Source of the DNA: an uncultured Acetobacterium sp.
GTDB taxonomy: Bacteria > Bacillota > Clostridia > Eubacteriales > Eubacteriaceae
Reading direction: 5' to 3'
DNA: 64,000 nt
Assembly (NCBI RefSeq): GCF_963664135.1
Contig: NZ_OY760905.1
Span: 3,808,736-3,872,735 of the forward strand
Of this stretch, positions 7,959-16,360 are shown one piece after another (position 1 is the first letter of the stretch; each line of letters starts with the position of its first letter). A program made the position numbers and the translations under genes. The notes under the pieces were generated by a model that searched no databases, had not been told where the DNA came from, and was given only the letters and a program-made list of their open reading frames with translations.

Positions 7959-9230
7959 TTAACTGACGGATAGGTTTTGCTGCTTTTCCAGAAAATCCAC
8001 ACATAAGATATATTTTTTATTTAAGTGTTTAAAAACTTTTGAATAGGTGATGCACAGGCTGCCAGTGGCCATTGACACATAGGGTTCAGTGATGTAAGTA
8101 TCTTGTTTTCGTTTAACTAAATTATAATAGAAATTTTTAATTGAATGATCCACACCGATTTTGGCCGAATGAAAAACCAGTTTTTCGCAGGCACCAATGT
8201 TTTTGGCGCCCACTGTTTCACTGCATTGAATGCCAGCTTCATCCAAGACATAGGCGCAATCCACTAATCCTGAAGCCTGGATACATTCCAGTAGCTGTCG
8301 GTCAAATTCAGCCTCAGACCCTTTAGCCATAGCAATAGCCTTTATCATACAATTCACCGTTTGCGTGTAAGCCAAACATTTTCGATTATAGTCGTCCATT
8401 TCGCTGAGTAAAAGTTCTTTATATTCATCAACCACATGGGCGGTTTTTCTAATAATTTCATCATTGAGGATGAAGTCCTTCTTCGGTTTGGAAAAATAAT
8501 AACCCTGAATAACCTGACCGCCCAGCTTTAACACCTGGATGGCTTCCTGCTTGGTTTCGACGCCTTCGGCAATAATTAACGCACCAATCTTATTGGTTAA
8601 ATTAACAAGAGACTTAAAAACTTCCTGCTTATGATAGATAAAATCCATGCTTTTAATAATCGACCGATCAATTTTAACGATATCCGGCTTTAGTTCGGCA
8701 ATCCGATCCATATTCGAAAAACCAGCGCCCACGTCATCCAGAGCAATTAAAAAACCATATTCTTTATAGGTAGTTACAAATTGGGTGAGGGCGAAGGTAT
8801 CCAATGACTTGGATTCATTGATTTCAATGACAATATTTTTAGGATTTATTCCACTTTGGCTGACTTGTTCGTTCAGATAATTAGATCCCCCAACTTCATC
8901 GATAATGGAGGTATCCAGATTGACAAATAAAAGCAGATCCTGATCGGCATCATAATAACGTTTAAAAGCTGCTAAAACCTTATCTCGGCAGGCGCGATCA
9001 AGCTCAGTTGCCAAACCCTCTTCATAAGCGGTGTCAAACAGTAGTTTTGGTGATATCAGTTGTTCAGTGCCCGGTTTAATCCCGCGGATTAAGCCTTCCA
9101 GACCAAGGGTTTTTTTTCCGGTCACCGACATTATAGGTTGAAAGTAAGCCACTAGATTTTTTTGTTCAATGACTTCCCTGATATTAAGTTTTTTCTCTGA
9201 AGCAAGATTTTCACTTTTAGATATTTTCAA
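7959..9230 (-). CDS. EAL-domain cyclic di-GMP phosphodiesterase
   Basis: A 423-residue protein with an EAL domain at residues about 20-260 and a C-terminal region of about 160 residues that may be a PAS/GAF-like sensor, similar in arrangement to YkuI. The catalytic set looks complete: ExLxR as EGLIR, the Asn in FVNLD, the Glu in EINES, the DD pair in ALDDVGAG, the Lys in VKIDR, AEGVET, and GYYFSKP. It should hydrolyse c-di-GMP to pGpG. No signal peptide or membrane helix is seen, so it is cytoplasmic. It fits with the several GGDEF and HD-GYP proteins further right. Confidence 0.88.
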   Translation of the reverse strand: MKISKSENLASEKKLNIREVIEQKNLVAYFQPIMSVTGKKTLGLEGLIRGIKPGTEQLISPKLLFDTAYEEGLATELDRACRDKVLAAFKRYYDADQDLLLFVNLDTSIIDEVGGSNYLNEQVSQSGINPKNIVIEINESKSLDTFALTQFVTTYKEYGFLIALDDVGAGFSNMDRIAELKPDIVKIDRSIIKSMDFIYHKQEVFKSLVNLTNKIGALIIAEGVETKQEAIQVLKLGGQVIQGYYFSKPKKDFILNDEIIRKTAHVVDEYKELLLSEMDDYNRKCLAYTQTVNCMIKAIAMAKGSEAEFDRQLLECIQASGLVDCAYVLDEAGIQCSETVGAKNIGACEKLVFHSAKIGVDHSIKNFYYNLVKRKQDTYITEPYVSMATGSLCITYSKVFKHLNKKYILCVDFLEKQQNLSVS

Positions 9231-9660
9231 TTATTTTCTCCAAATTTCTAACGATCTGTTAATTATGAAAATTCAGACTAACCACAATAAAGCTTCATTA
9301 CACTGACAGATGTTTTTTATTTAATACTTTTATGTTGTAGGGGAGATGGTTATTCTGAATTGATTAAAAAATGCTTATATTATTGTACTTTTTAATCAAA
9401 ATTTATTCAATCTTTTTCGTATGGGGTATGGCAATTTTTAATTTTGCAGATAACTATTCCATGCGAAAGCGTTTTGGTTATATTTAGATAGCGTTTTGTT
9501 GGCAAGCGAGTTATTCTTTGTTTTTATCGATGATGATTTTTTAAATAAACGTAATATTCGTAGCCGTAGCTACGAATAAAAATCAATTGCACCGATATAA
9601 TAGGGGCAATCACAAGATTAGGTTGAGTCAACTAATAATTGTGAAAGGAGGTGGTGTCAG
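9231..9660. other. Intergenic region with two inverted repeats
   Basis: An AT-rich 430-base gap. TTGATTAAAAA at 9360-9370 pairs perfectly with TTTTTAATCAA at 9389-9399. GCGTTTTG occurs twice (about 9468 and 9489). A GC-richer perfect dyad, TATTCGTAGC (9555-9564) with GCTACGAATA (9569-9578), loop CGTA, lies 80 bases before the small Cys-protein gene and is a good operator candidate. No coding sequence was seen. Confidence 0.55.
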
Positions 9661-9828
9661 ATGGATAAGAAGAAAAGAAAGAGCGGTCTGATAAAAAAAA
9701 TTCAAAAAGAGATCCTTTTCTGGGAAGTAGAAAGCGATTCGGATGATAAAAAAAGTCGGCTTTGCAACGATTTTGGCACACGGTCCTGTTTAACTTGTGG
9801 AAAATGTTGGGGAAAAAAGAAGTATTAA
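9661..9828 (+). CDS. Small cysteine-containing basic protein upstream of ferredoxin
   Basis: A 55-codon ORF preceded by a strong AGGAGG 8 bases before its ATG. The N-terminus is very basic (MDKKKRKSG, KK pairs) and the C-terminus holds four cysteines, one at residue 35 and then C-x2-C-x2-C at residues 43-49 in the order CLTCGKC, close to an iron-sulfur or zinc ligand pattern. It is 62 bases before a ferredoxin gene on the same strand with no terminator between. The family is not recognised; a metal-binding or iron-sulfur accessory role is inference. Confidence 0.55.
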   Translation: MDKKKRKSGLIKKIQKEILFWEVESDSDDKKSRLCNDFGTRSCLTCGKCWGKKKY

Positions 9829-9890
9829 AATTTAAAAATTGGGTATATAAACTAAGTAACAAATAATTCGAATTTTGGAGGTTGTTTAAA

Positions 9891-10079
9891 ATGAAAGCGA
9901 TTGTTGATAGAGAAGCGTGTATCGGATGTGGACTGTGTGAATCGGTTTGCCCGGAAGTATTTGAATTAGATGGTGAAAACATAGCAGTTGTCATTGTTGA
10001 TGTGATTCCTCAGGAATTAGAAGATTCCGCAATCGAAGCACAGGATGAATGCCCGGTGAGCGCAATAACAGTTGAATGA
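9891..10079 (+). CDS. Single-cluster [4Fe-4S] ferredoxin
   Basis: A 62-residue ferredoxin. Cys10, Cys13 and Cys16 (CIGCGLC) plus Cys54 in DECPVSAI form one [4Fe-4S] site; Cys20 before Pro remains as in ferredoxins that lost the second cluster. The sequence is strongly acidic, as expected for an electron carrier. ATG at 9891 is chosen because GGAGG lies at 9877-9881; an in-frame TTG at 9882 abuts the ribosome site and is unlikely. It may serve low-potential electron transfer in the acetogenic metabolism encoded nearby. Confidence 0.9.
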   Translation: MKAIVDREACIGCGLCESVCPEVFELDGENIAVVIVDVIPQELEDSAIEAQDECPVSAITVE

Positions 10080-10111
10080 TAAGCGTCATGATTATTTGAT
10101 GTAGAAATTAT

Positions 10112-10150
10112 AAAAGTTCTGAAGCTAATGATAGTTTCAGAGCTTTTTTA
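10112..10150 (+). terminator. Rho-independent terminator after ferredoxin
   Basis: AAGTTCTGAA pairs with TTCAGAGCTT (one G-T pair), followed by a T run. Confidence 0.8.
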
Positions 10151-10214
10151 TTTACTCAGTAACATGCATTAGCATGCAGGTTGATCATAAATGATTAAAA
10201 ATAAAAGAAGATCA

Positions 10215-10264
10215 TTGACAAAATATCACAAATGGGTATATTATAGATATAGAACATATGTACC
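10215..10264 (+). promoter_or_regulatory. Promoter of the Y-family polymerase gene with LexA-like box
   Basis: TTGACA at 10215-10220 and TATATT at 10237-10242 (16-base spacing). Just downstream, AGAACATATGTACC at 10251-10264 matches the Firmicute LexA consensus CGAACATATGTTCG except for the end bases and one inner base. SOS control of a translesion polymerase is expected from known biology. Confidence 0.65.
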
Positions 10265-10292
10265 AATTGGGCTGAAATAAAAAAGGTGAGCC

Positions 10293-11546
10293 ATGGAACG
10301 CGTAATTTTACACTCAGATATAAATAGTTTTTATGCCAATGTGGAATGTCTGTATCATCCCGAGATTAGAAATCTGCCAGTAGCGGTTGGCGGAAATCCC
10401 GAGAAACGCCATGGGATCATTCTGGCGAAGAATCAGAAAGCCAAGGAAGCAGGTGTCAAAACAGGGGAAGCTTTATGGCAGGCCCGGCAGAAATGTCCCA
10501 ATCTGGTGGTTATGCCTCCTAATTATGAATTATATTTGCGTTTTTCTCGGTTGGCCAGAAAGATCTACAACCGTTATTCTAATCAGGTGGAGCCATTCGG
10601 TTTGGATGAAAGTTGGTTCGATGTTACAAATAGCGTTAAAATTCACGGAAGTGGGGAAGAAATAGCCCAAAAAGTCAGCCAGGATATCCAAAATGATTTG
10701 GGGATCACTGTTTCGATCGGTGTTTCCTGGAATAAGATCTTTGCCAAATTTGGTTCAGATTACCAGAAGCCGAATGCTATTACGGTTATTACCCGGGATA
10801 ATTATAAAAAAATTATCTGGTCGCAGGAAGTTGGCGATCTACTCTATATTGGTCGGTCCACCAAAAAAAAACTGATGAAATATGGGATCTATACCATCGG
10901 TCAATTAGCGCAAACATCTCCGGATTTTCTGGTTCTCCAATTAGGAAAAATGGGTATGGTATTATGGCGATTTGCCAATGGCCTGGATGACAGCCCGGTT
11001 AAACCTTTTAATGAGCAGTATAATGGAAATGAACGGATCCTTAAGAGCATCGGGAACAGCATCACCACGCCCCGGGATTTAAAAGACCTGAAAGATGTAA
11101 AATTTATCATTTATATGCTTACCGAGAGCGTAGCCATGCGATTGAGAGAAACCGGATGCTATTGCCTAACGGTGGCCATCCATGTTAGAAATAAAGAGTT
11201 AGAAAGTTTTACCCGGCAAATGAAACTTAGCAAGCCATCGGATCTGACCAAAGAAATAGCGGAAGCCGCCATCGTATTATTTGAGAATAATTATGATTTC
11301 AGCTCAGATATCCGATCGATGGGGGTACGGGTGACCGATTTGGTACCGGACTCAACGCCGATTCAACTGGATGTTTTCGGGAATGAAGAAATACGGATGC
11401 GACAGGCGAGGCTTGATGATGCCGTTGATGATTTGAGAAAACGCTTTGGTAACTTGGCGGTACGGCGGGCTGTAACCATTGGGGATCAGATGAGTTGTCT
11501 GGATCCGAAAAAAGAACACGTTATTCATCCGATTGGATATTTTTAA
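10293..11546 (+). CDS. dinB: Y-family DNA polymerase (DNA polymerase IV/UmuC-like)
   Basis: A 417-residue translesion polymerase. The palm catalytic motif HSDINSFYANVE is at the N-terminus, LAKNQKAKEAGVKTGE is the YAR-equivalent region, and the second acidic motif is EPFGLDESWFDVT; helix-hairpin-helix and little-finger regions follow (about 175-360). The subgroup is somewhat divergent from E. coli DinB, so Pol IV versus a UmuC-like relative is not fully settled. A LexA-like box precedes it, and a small conserved-looking protein gene follows 15 bases later. Confidence 0.9.
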   Translation: MERVILHSDINSFYANVECLYHPEIRNLPVAVGGNPEKRHGIILAKNQKAKEAGVKTGEALWQARQKCPNLVVMPPNYELYLRFSRLARKIYNRYSNQVEPFGLDESWFDVTNSVKIHGSGEEIAQKVSQDIQNDLGITVSIGVSWNKIFAKFGSDYQKPNAITVITRDNYKKIIWSQEVGDLLYIGRSTKKKLMKYGIYTIGQLAQTSPDFLVLQLGKMGMVLWRFANGLDDSPVKPFNEQYNGNERILKSIGNSITTPRDLKDLKDVKFIIYMLTESVAMRLRETGCYCLTVAIHVRNKELESFTRQMKLSKPSDLTKEIAEAAIVLFENNYDFSSDIRSMGVRVTDLVPDSTPIQLDVFGNEEIRMRQARLDDAVDDLRKRFGNLAVRRAVTIGDQMSCLDPKKEHVIHPIGYF

Positions 11547-11561
11547 AGGAGATGTTATGAA

Positions 11562-11804
11562 ATGGCTATAAAAAAATTTGTACAGGTGATTGCAAAATTT
11601 CAGGAAGATGGAAAAATGATTCCCTTGCAGGTTTTGTGGGAGGATGGTCGCGTTTTCGAAATCGACCGGGTGCTGGATATGCGTCCAGGCGTGTCACTGA
11701 AGGTCGGCGGACAGGGAATCCGTTATACTTGCCGGATTCAAAAAAAAGAAGTTTGTCTCTATTATGAAGAACCTAAATGGTTTGTAGAAAGCAAAGAAAA
11801 ATAA
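11562..11804 (+). CDS. Small hypothetical protein in operon with the Y-family polymerase
   Basis: An 80-residue protein with predicted short beta strands (KFVQVIAKF, MIPLQVLWEDGRVFEID, IRYTCRIQKKEVCLYYEE) and no recognised catalytic motif. AGGAG lies 10 bases before its start. It begins 15 bases after the polymerase stop, so it should share the SOS-type promoter. A role connected to the polymerase is inference from position only. Confidence 0.7.
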   Translation: MAIKKFVQVIAKFQEDGKMIPLQVLWEDGRVFEIDRVLDMRPGVSLKVGGQGIRYTCRIQKKEVCLYYEEPKWFVESKEK

Positions 11805-11986
11805 TGCGAGATGAGGTGCTCAATTGATAATATATGTTGAATTTAAAAATAGCGTTGTAAATCTGTTGAAAAAAACAAGTGAAGCATTATTAAAATTTAA
11901 GTTGTTTAAATTTAAACGATAAACGGATGAAACTTTCGTAACAGCGTGATATACTGGAATAAATATTAAATCGGGAGGCGTATAAT

Positions 11987-12316
11987 ATGGCATCATCACA
12001 GGAATTTGTGGATTATGTGTGCGATCAGATCAGCGGCGCAGGAGTGATTACCAGCCGTAAAATGTTCGGTGAATATGGGATCTACTGTAACGGGAAAATT
12101 ATTGGCTTGATCTGTGACAACCAGTTTTTTGTCAAGAAAACCTCAGGAGGAGGAGCCTTGCTGATAGATCCGGAAGAAGCGCCGCCATATGACGGTGCCA
12201 AGCCGATGTTTGTGATCAGTGATTTGGAAGATCGGGACTTTTTGACTGCCTTTATTTTGAAATCTTATGAGGAACTGCCGATGCAGAAAGCCCGAAAGAA
12301 AAAGGTCAAAGAATAG
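11987..12316 (+). CDS. TfoX/Sxy N-terminal domain protein
   Basis: A 109-residue protein with the TfoX N-terminal domain pattern (SRKMFGEYGIYCNGKIIGLICDNQFFVK, then the PYDGAKPMFVI segment). GGGAGG precedes the ATG. In gammaproteobacteria TfoX/Sxy acts with CRP in competence, but stand-alone short homologues in Firmicutes have no settled function. It lacks the C-terminal TfoX domain. The basic tail KARKKKVKE could contact nucleic acid. Confidence 0.85.
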   Translation: MASSQEFVDYVCDQISGAGVITSRKMFGEYGIYCNGKIIGLICDNQFFVKKTSGGGALLIDPEEAPPYDGAKPMFVISDLEDRDFLTAFILKSYEELPMQKARKKKVKE

Positions 12317-12346
12317 CGGATATTCACTCTACAACAGGAGCATCTC

Positions 12347-12637
12347 ATGGAGAAAATAAAAAACGAAAAAGCCACCCTTACGTTGATGATAAAAATCTAC
12401 TGTCGCAAAAAACACGGATCAAAGAACTTGTGCGATGCATGCAAGACGCTCCTGAGCTATGCGTTGAATCGATTGGACCATTGCAGGTATGGCGAAAATA
12501 AGGGCTTTTGCAATACATGTTCCACTCATTGCTATAACAAAGCGCATCGCGAGCAGATCCGAAAAGTTATGACTTTCAGCGGACCCCGAATGATCTTCTA
12601 TCATCCCCTCATGGCAATCAGGCATCTGCTGTCTTAG
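12347..12637 (+). CDS. YgbA-like nitrous oxide-stimulated promoter family protein
   Basis: A 96-residue cysteine-rich protein. It contains IYCRKKHG, LCDACKTLLSYA, the pair CRYG and FCNTCSTHCY, then PRMIFYHPLMAIRH, the typical layout of the YgbA_NO family. In enterobacteria ygbA is controlled by the nitric oxide sensor NsrR and helps under nitrosative stress; the molecular function is unknown. The many cysteines suggest metal or cluster binding. AGGAG lies 7 bases before the ATG, 30 bases after the TfoX-like gene, so the two may be cotranscribed. Confidence 0.85.
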   Translation: MEKIKNEKATLTLMIKIYCRKKHGSKNLCDACKTLLSYALNRLDHCRYGENKGFCNTCSTHCYNKAHREQIRKVMTFSGPRMIFYHPLMAIRHLLS

Positions 12638-12658
12638 CGCGACAGCAGATTTTTTTTA
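12626..12658 (+). terminator. Rho-independent terminator overlapping the ygbA-like stop
   Basis: CTGCTGTC (12626-12633) pairs with GACAGCAG (12641-12648), followed by A and eight T. The stop codon lies in the loop. Confidence 0.88.
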
Positions 12659-12672
12659 TGTCAATCCCATCA

Positions 12673-15036
12673 TCAATGCTGCTCCCAGAAATTCTGCAAC
12701 CCCTTTTTCAGATCGGCATCACTCCGGATCCGGGTATAGGGAAACCATTCGTTGGGAAATAGCTGGAGGTAACTCCGATTACTAAAACGTTCATCAATGA
12801 GAACGATGATTCCCTTGTCGGTTTCGGTTCGGATGACCCGTCCGGCGGCTTGCAGAACCTTGTTCATGCCGGGGTACAGATAGGCGTATTCGTAGCCGTT
12901 ATTATTCTTTTCATTGAAATAATCCCGGATGATGTCGCGCTCAAAACAGATCTGCGGCAGACCAACGCCCACAATGATGGACCCGATGAGTCCTTCGTGC
13001 TTTAAATCCACCCCTTCGGAAAAGATTCCCCCCAGTACGCAGAAACCCAGAATTCCGGCGCTGACAGCGGTGGTATCCGGCCGGAACAAATTTAAGAAAA
13101 GCTCCCGATCTTCCTCGTTCATTTCGGTGGATTGTTTGATGGTGGTGACATCCGGGTAGGTTTCGGTAAAAATATCAAAGACCGCATCCATATATTTATA
13201 AGATGGAAAATAGACCATATAGTTGCCCTGACGCTGATCTAAAACGGTTTTGATACAGGTGGCAATGGCGGGATAGGTTTTTTCCCGGTTTCTGAATTTG
13301 GTTGAGATGGTATCGGCAATCAGCAGTTCCCGGTTTTTCACATCAAAGGGAGAGGACAGTCTGATTTTATAGTTGCCATCGCCGCCACCGAGAATCTCCG
13401 AAAAATAGTCTAATGGGGACAGCGTGGCAGAAAAAAAGATGGCTGCCCGACCTCGTTTAATTGCTTCACTGAGCAGGTGGGAGGGATCCAGACAGAATAG
13501 TTTTATTTTGGTGTCACCGGTTGAGTTTTCAACGTAAGTGATATAGCGGTCATCGTAAAACTCAGCGGTGCGCATAAAAGTCAGGGTGTTGAAATACAGC
13601 TCCAGCAACTTTTCATGGAGTTCACTGCCCTCATTCTTCACCAGCCATTCTTCGGCCTGATTAATAAATTTCATAATCAATGGAAAGAAATCTTTGGGTG
13701 CTTCTTTTTGGATATAATGGTCAACTGCGGCCAGTTTTCGCAGGCTGATCATATGAGTATTCAGTTTGCCCAAAGATTTGGCTATACCGGGATCGGCATC
13801 TTTAAACAATCGCTGCAATACCAGGATCGGTTTTTTGTAGAGTTCCGCCGAAAACATCGATCGGGCCCGATCCACCAGATTATGGGCCTCGTCAATGAGG
13901 AAGGTATAGTCCCCGCCGTTATCGGAAAAGAAACGTTTAAGGTAAACCCGGGGATCAAAGACATAGTTGTAATCACAGATCACACAGTCGGACCAGAGGG
14001 TCAGATCCAGAGAGAATTCAAAAGGACAGACCCGGTGCTTGCGGGCATAGCTTTCGATGATTGGCCGGGTGAGTCGGTCTTCCTCATGAAGCAGATCGAG
14101 GATGGCGTCATTGACCCGGTCGAAATGGCCGCTGGCATATTCGCAGTGATCCGGATCGCAGATCGATTCTTCCTGAAAACAGATTTTGTCTTTGGCAGTG
14201 AGGGTGACACTTTTGAAAGCCAGCCCTTTTTCCTGCATCAGGCAAAAAGCTTCTTCGGCCACTTCGCGAACAATGGTTTTGGCGGTGAGATAAAAGATCT
14301 TGGAGGTATGCCCTTCAGCCATCGACTTGATGGCGGGAAACAGGGTAGATATGGTTTTTCCGATGCCGGTGGGAGCCTGAACAAACAGTTTTTTATTTTC
14401 CATAATGGTTTTGTAAACCGAAACGGCCAGCTCACGCTGACCTTTACGATAGGTCTCAAAGGGGAAGTTGAGGGCTTTAATGGAGGCATCCCGTCTAACC
14501 ACCCAGTCGCTGGTAAGGCTGGCCCAGATCAGGTATTGATTCATCAGTCCGTAGAAGAAAGCTTCCAGTTCGTTTCTGGTAAAAGGCTTTAAAAATTGCT
14601 TAATCTCATTGGTCTCCAGTTGAAAATAAGTGAGCTGAACGCTGATTTCTGCCAGTTTATTCTGGTCACAGTAAATAAAGGCATAGCATTTTGCCTGCGC
14701 CCAGTGGGTTTCACTATAGTTTTCTTCGATGTGCTCCAGCGGCCGGCTGGTAGATTTGATTTCGTCGATAATAACGGTCTCATCCTTGGTGATGATGGCA
14801 TCTGCCCGGCCTTCAATCTTAAAGTGGAAGCCTTCGTAGTCGAGATTGTATTTTAAGGAAACCTCGGGAAGATAGCCCGGGTCTTTTTCGACATTGTCTT
14901 TTTGTGCTTTCTGGTGAGCCCGGGTGCCCTCCAAGGCGCTGGCATTACTCATAAACTGGGAATCGATGTCTCCCGAGCGGAGAATAAATTCCACTAGATT
15001 TCGTACGGATAGTTTTATTTCGGTAGGATTGGTCAT
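12673..15036 (-). CDS. DinG/XPD-like superfamily 2 DNA helicase with N-terminal PD-(D/E)XK nuclease-like domain
   Basis: A 787-residue protein. Residues about 1-190 resemble a Cas4/RecB-type nuclease domain (GRADAII followed by IIDEIKST, the PD-(D/E)XK core). The helicase part has Walker A PTGIGKT near residue 224, a DEAH box LIDEAHNL near 383, and the C-terminal motif VI GRVIRTETDKG. Four cysteines between motifs I and II (KIC, SIC, DHC, VCPF) match the [4Fe-4S] domain of XPD/DinG helicases. A DNA repair or R-loop/flap processing role is likely. It is convergent with the ygbA-like gene and has no operon partner. Confidence 0.88.
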   Translation of the reverse strand: MTNPTEIKLSVRNLVEFILRSGDIDSQFMSNASALEGTRAHQKAQKDNVEKDPGYLPEVSLKYNLDYEGFHFKIEGRADAIITKDETVIIDEIKSTSRPLEHIEENYSETHWAQAKCYAFIYCDQNKLAEISVQLTYFQLETNEIKQFLKPFTRNELEAFFYGLMNQYLIWASLTSDWVVRRDASIKALNFPFETYRKGQRELAVSVYKTIMENKKLFVQAPTGIGKTISTLFPAIKSMAEGHTSKIFYLTAKTIVREVAEEAFCLMQEKGLAFKSVTLTAKDKICFQEESICDPDHCEYASGHFDRVNDAILDLLHEEDRLTRPIIESYARKHRVCPFEFSLDLTLWSDCVICDYNYVFDPRVYLKRFFSDNGGDYTFLIDEAHNLVDRARSMFSAELYKKPILVLQRLFKDADPGIAKSLGKLNTHMISLRKLAAVDHYIQKEAPKDFFPLIMKFINQAEEWLVKNEGSELHEKLLELYFNTLTFMRTAEFYDDRYITYVENSTGDTKIKLFCLDPSHLLSEAIKRGRAAIFFSATLSPLDYFSEILGGGDGNYKIRLSSPFDVKNRELLIADTISTKFRNREKTYPAIATCIKTVLDQRQGNYMVYFPSYKYMDAVFDIFTETYPDVTTIKQSTEMNEEDRELFLNLFRPDTTAVSAGILGFCVLGGIFSEGVDLKHEGLIGSIIVGVGLPQICFERDIIRDYFNEKNNNGYEYAYLYPGMNKVLQAAGRVIRTETDKGIIVLIDERFSNRSYLQLFPNEWFPYTRIRSDADLKKGLQNFWEQH

Positions 15037-15314
15037 TTTTTCACCTGAGATCTTATGTTATGGTTTAATTTTATGCTAAATAAGAGGGAAAGTATAGCAG
15101 ATTCAGCTAATGAATTTATTTATCAGCTGATTTTCTAAGACATTGCGACTTCAAAAACAAAAAAAGTCAGCTTGATTAAACAGTAAAATGAAAAGCATCA
15201 ATCTGGTTATTGTAAAGAATATAAAATATCGGGCTGAATTTGTAGAAATTCATTCTTTTGGGTAAATATGATTAAAGAAGGTTAGTTATAAAAGACTAGA
15301 AGGGAAGTAATAAA

Positions 15315-15749
15315 ATGAAAACAGAACAGGCGTCAACTATTGTAGTAGAAGTAATTGTAAATGCACCAGCAGAGTTAGTTTGGAAATATTGGTCAGAGCC
15401 AGAACATATTACCCAGTGGAACAGTGCTTCAGATGACTGGTTTACACCACATGCAGAAAATGATTTAAGACCCGGAGGTAAATTTCTTTCGAGAATGGAA
15501 GCAAAAGATGGCAGCTTTGGATTTGATTTCAGCGGAGCTTACGATGAGGTGAAAGCTAATGCGCATATTGCCTATACACTTGATGACAAAAGAAAGGTAA
15601 GCATTGACTTTATCGCTCAAGAAAATAAGACCAAAATTATTGAGCGTTTTGAAGCAGAAAATGAGAATTCAATCGAGTTGCAAAAAAACGGTTGGCAGTC
15701 AATTTTAGATCGTTTTAAAAATTATGTTGAGGGAAAGACGGCATTATAA
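15315..15749 (+). CDS. SRPBCC/AHSA1 domain protein
   Basis: A 144-residue START-like fold protein. It has the typical opening (VEVIVNAPAELVWKYWSEPEHITQWN), a central GGKFLSRMEAKDGS segment and the C-terminal helix QKNGWQSILDRFKNYVE. These small hydrophobic-cavity proteins bind lipids or aromatic ligands; none can be named here. AGAAGGGAAG precedes the ATG. It is followed by a converging HxlR regulator gene with structured DNA between them. Confidence 0.85.
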   Translation: MKTEQASTIVVEVIVNAPAELVWKYWSEPEHITQWNSASDDWFTPHAENDLRPGGKFLSRMEAKDGSFGFDFSGAYDEVKANAHIAYTLDDKRKVSIDFIAQENKTKIIERFEAENENSIELQKNGWQSILDRFKNYVEGKTAL

Positions 15750-15789
15750 GAATGAAGATTAAATTTTAAGAAGTGGAGAGCCAGCGTCT

Positions 15790-15861
15790 CGGCAGACCGG
15801 ACCAGGAATCTGCCGGGAAACTCTAAGGTAATATTGACTAGCAAGCAGCACTAGTCAATAT
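15790..15861. repeat. Two adjacent hairpins between convergent genes
   Basis: CGGCAGA pairs with TCTGCCG across a 12-base loop (about 15790-15815), flanked by GAGAG and CTCT that can extend the structure. Directly after it ATATTGACTAG (15831-15841) pairs perfectly with CTAGTCAATAT (15851-15861). The GC-rich first hairpin stands out from the AT-rich surroundings. It may be a terminator pair without clean T runs, a small structured RNA, or a dispersed repeat. Confidence 0.5.
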
Positions 15862-15886
15862 AAGTAGGTGCGGCAAAAAATGCAGC

Positions 15887-16225
15887 TTAAATCTGCTCTT
15901 TGTTTTTTATAAAATCAATATACTGGTTTCCCCAAATTTCCAGCTCATCTAACACCGGTTTGAAATTTTTTCCCAAGTCGCTTAAAGAATACTCTACTTT
16001 CGGAGGGATTTGATTATACACAGTTCTGATAATCAAGCCATGTTCTTCCAGCATTCGCAGCTGCTTGGTCAGCGTTGTGGAAGTTAAGGTCGGGAGTGCT
16101 CTTTGTAATTCGTTAAAGCGAATGGTGCGTTCACTTAAACAGTGCATAATAATTAACGTCCATTTTCCGGTTAGGATTTTTTGTGTTGTGACAAATGGGC
16201 AAATTCCAAATAAATCTTTTTCCAT
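15887..16225 (-). CDS. HxlR-family transcriptional regulator
   Basis: A 112-residue MarR-like winged helix protein of the HxlR group. The family opening CPFVTTQKILTGKW is present with its conserved Cys near the N-terminus, which in YodB, CatR and HypR senses electrophiles or disulfide stress. The winged-helix core is RFNELQRALPTLTSTTLTKQLRMLEEHGLI. ATG at 16225 is chosen because AGGAGG ends 5 bases upstream; an ATG 24 bases earlier lacks a site. It is divergent from the PPOX-family gene at 16361, which it probably controls. Confidence 0.88.
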   Translation of the reverse strand: MEKDLFGICPFVTTQKILTGKWTLIIMHCLSERTIRFNELQRALPTLTSTTLTKQLRMLEEHGLIIRTVYNQIPPKVEYSLSDLGKNFKPVLDELEIWGNQYIDFIKNKEQI

Positions 16226-16237
16226 GATACCTCCTGG

Positions 16238-16268
16238 GATACTATCCAATAAGATACTAACGATACTA
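16238..16268. promoter_or_regulatory. Three GATACTA direct repeats between hxlR-type gene and PPOX gene
   Basis: GATACTA starts at 16238, 16253 and 16262 in the divergent intergenic region. Further on, TTGTATTAT and ATAATACAA form a wide inverted repeat (about 16280-16317). Either could be the binding site of the HxlR regulator; the first copy overlaps its ribosome site. Confidence 0.4.
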
Positions 16269-16360
16269 AAAAATCGTACTTGTATTATTTGTTATATGAT
16301 ATAAAATTATAATACAAATGACAGAGATGTCAAATCAAAAACGAAGCGAAGGAGAAAATA

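Noticed and set aside
13615-14592. Long plus-strand ORF (325 codons) opposite the DinG-like helicase
   Set aside because: The minus-strand helicase has complete motifs; the plus-strand frame has no family features or ribosome site.
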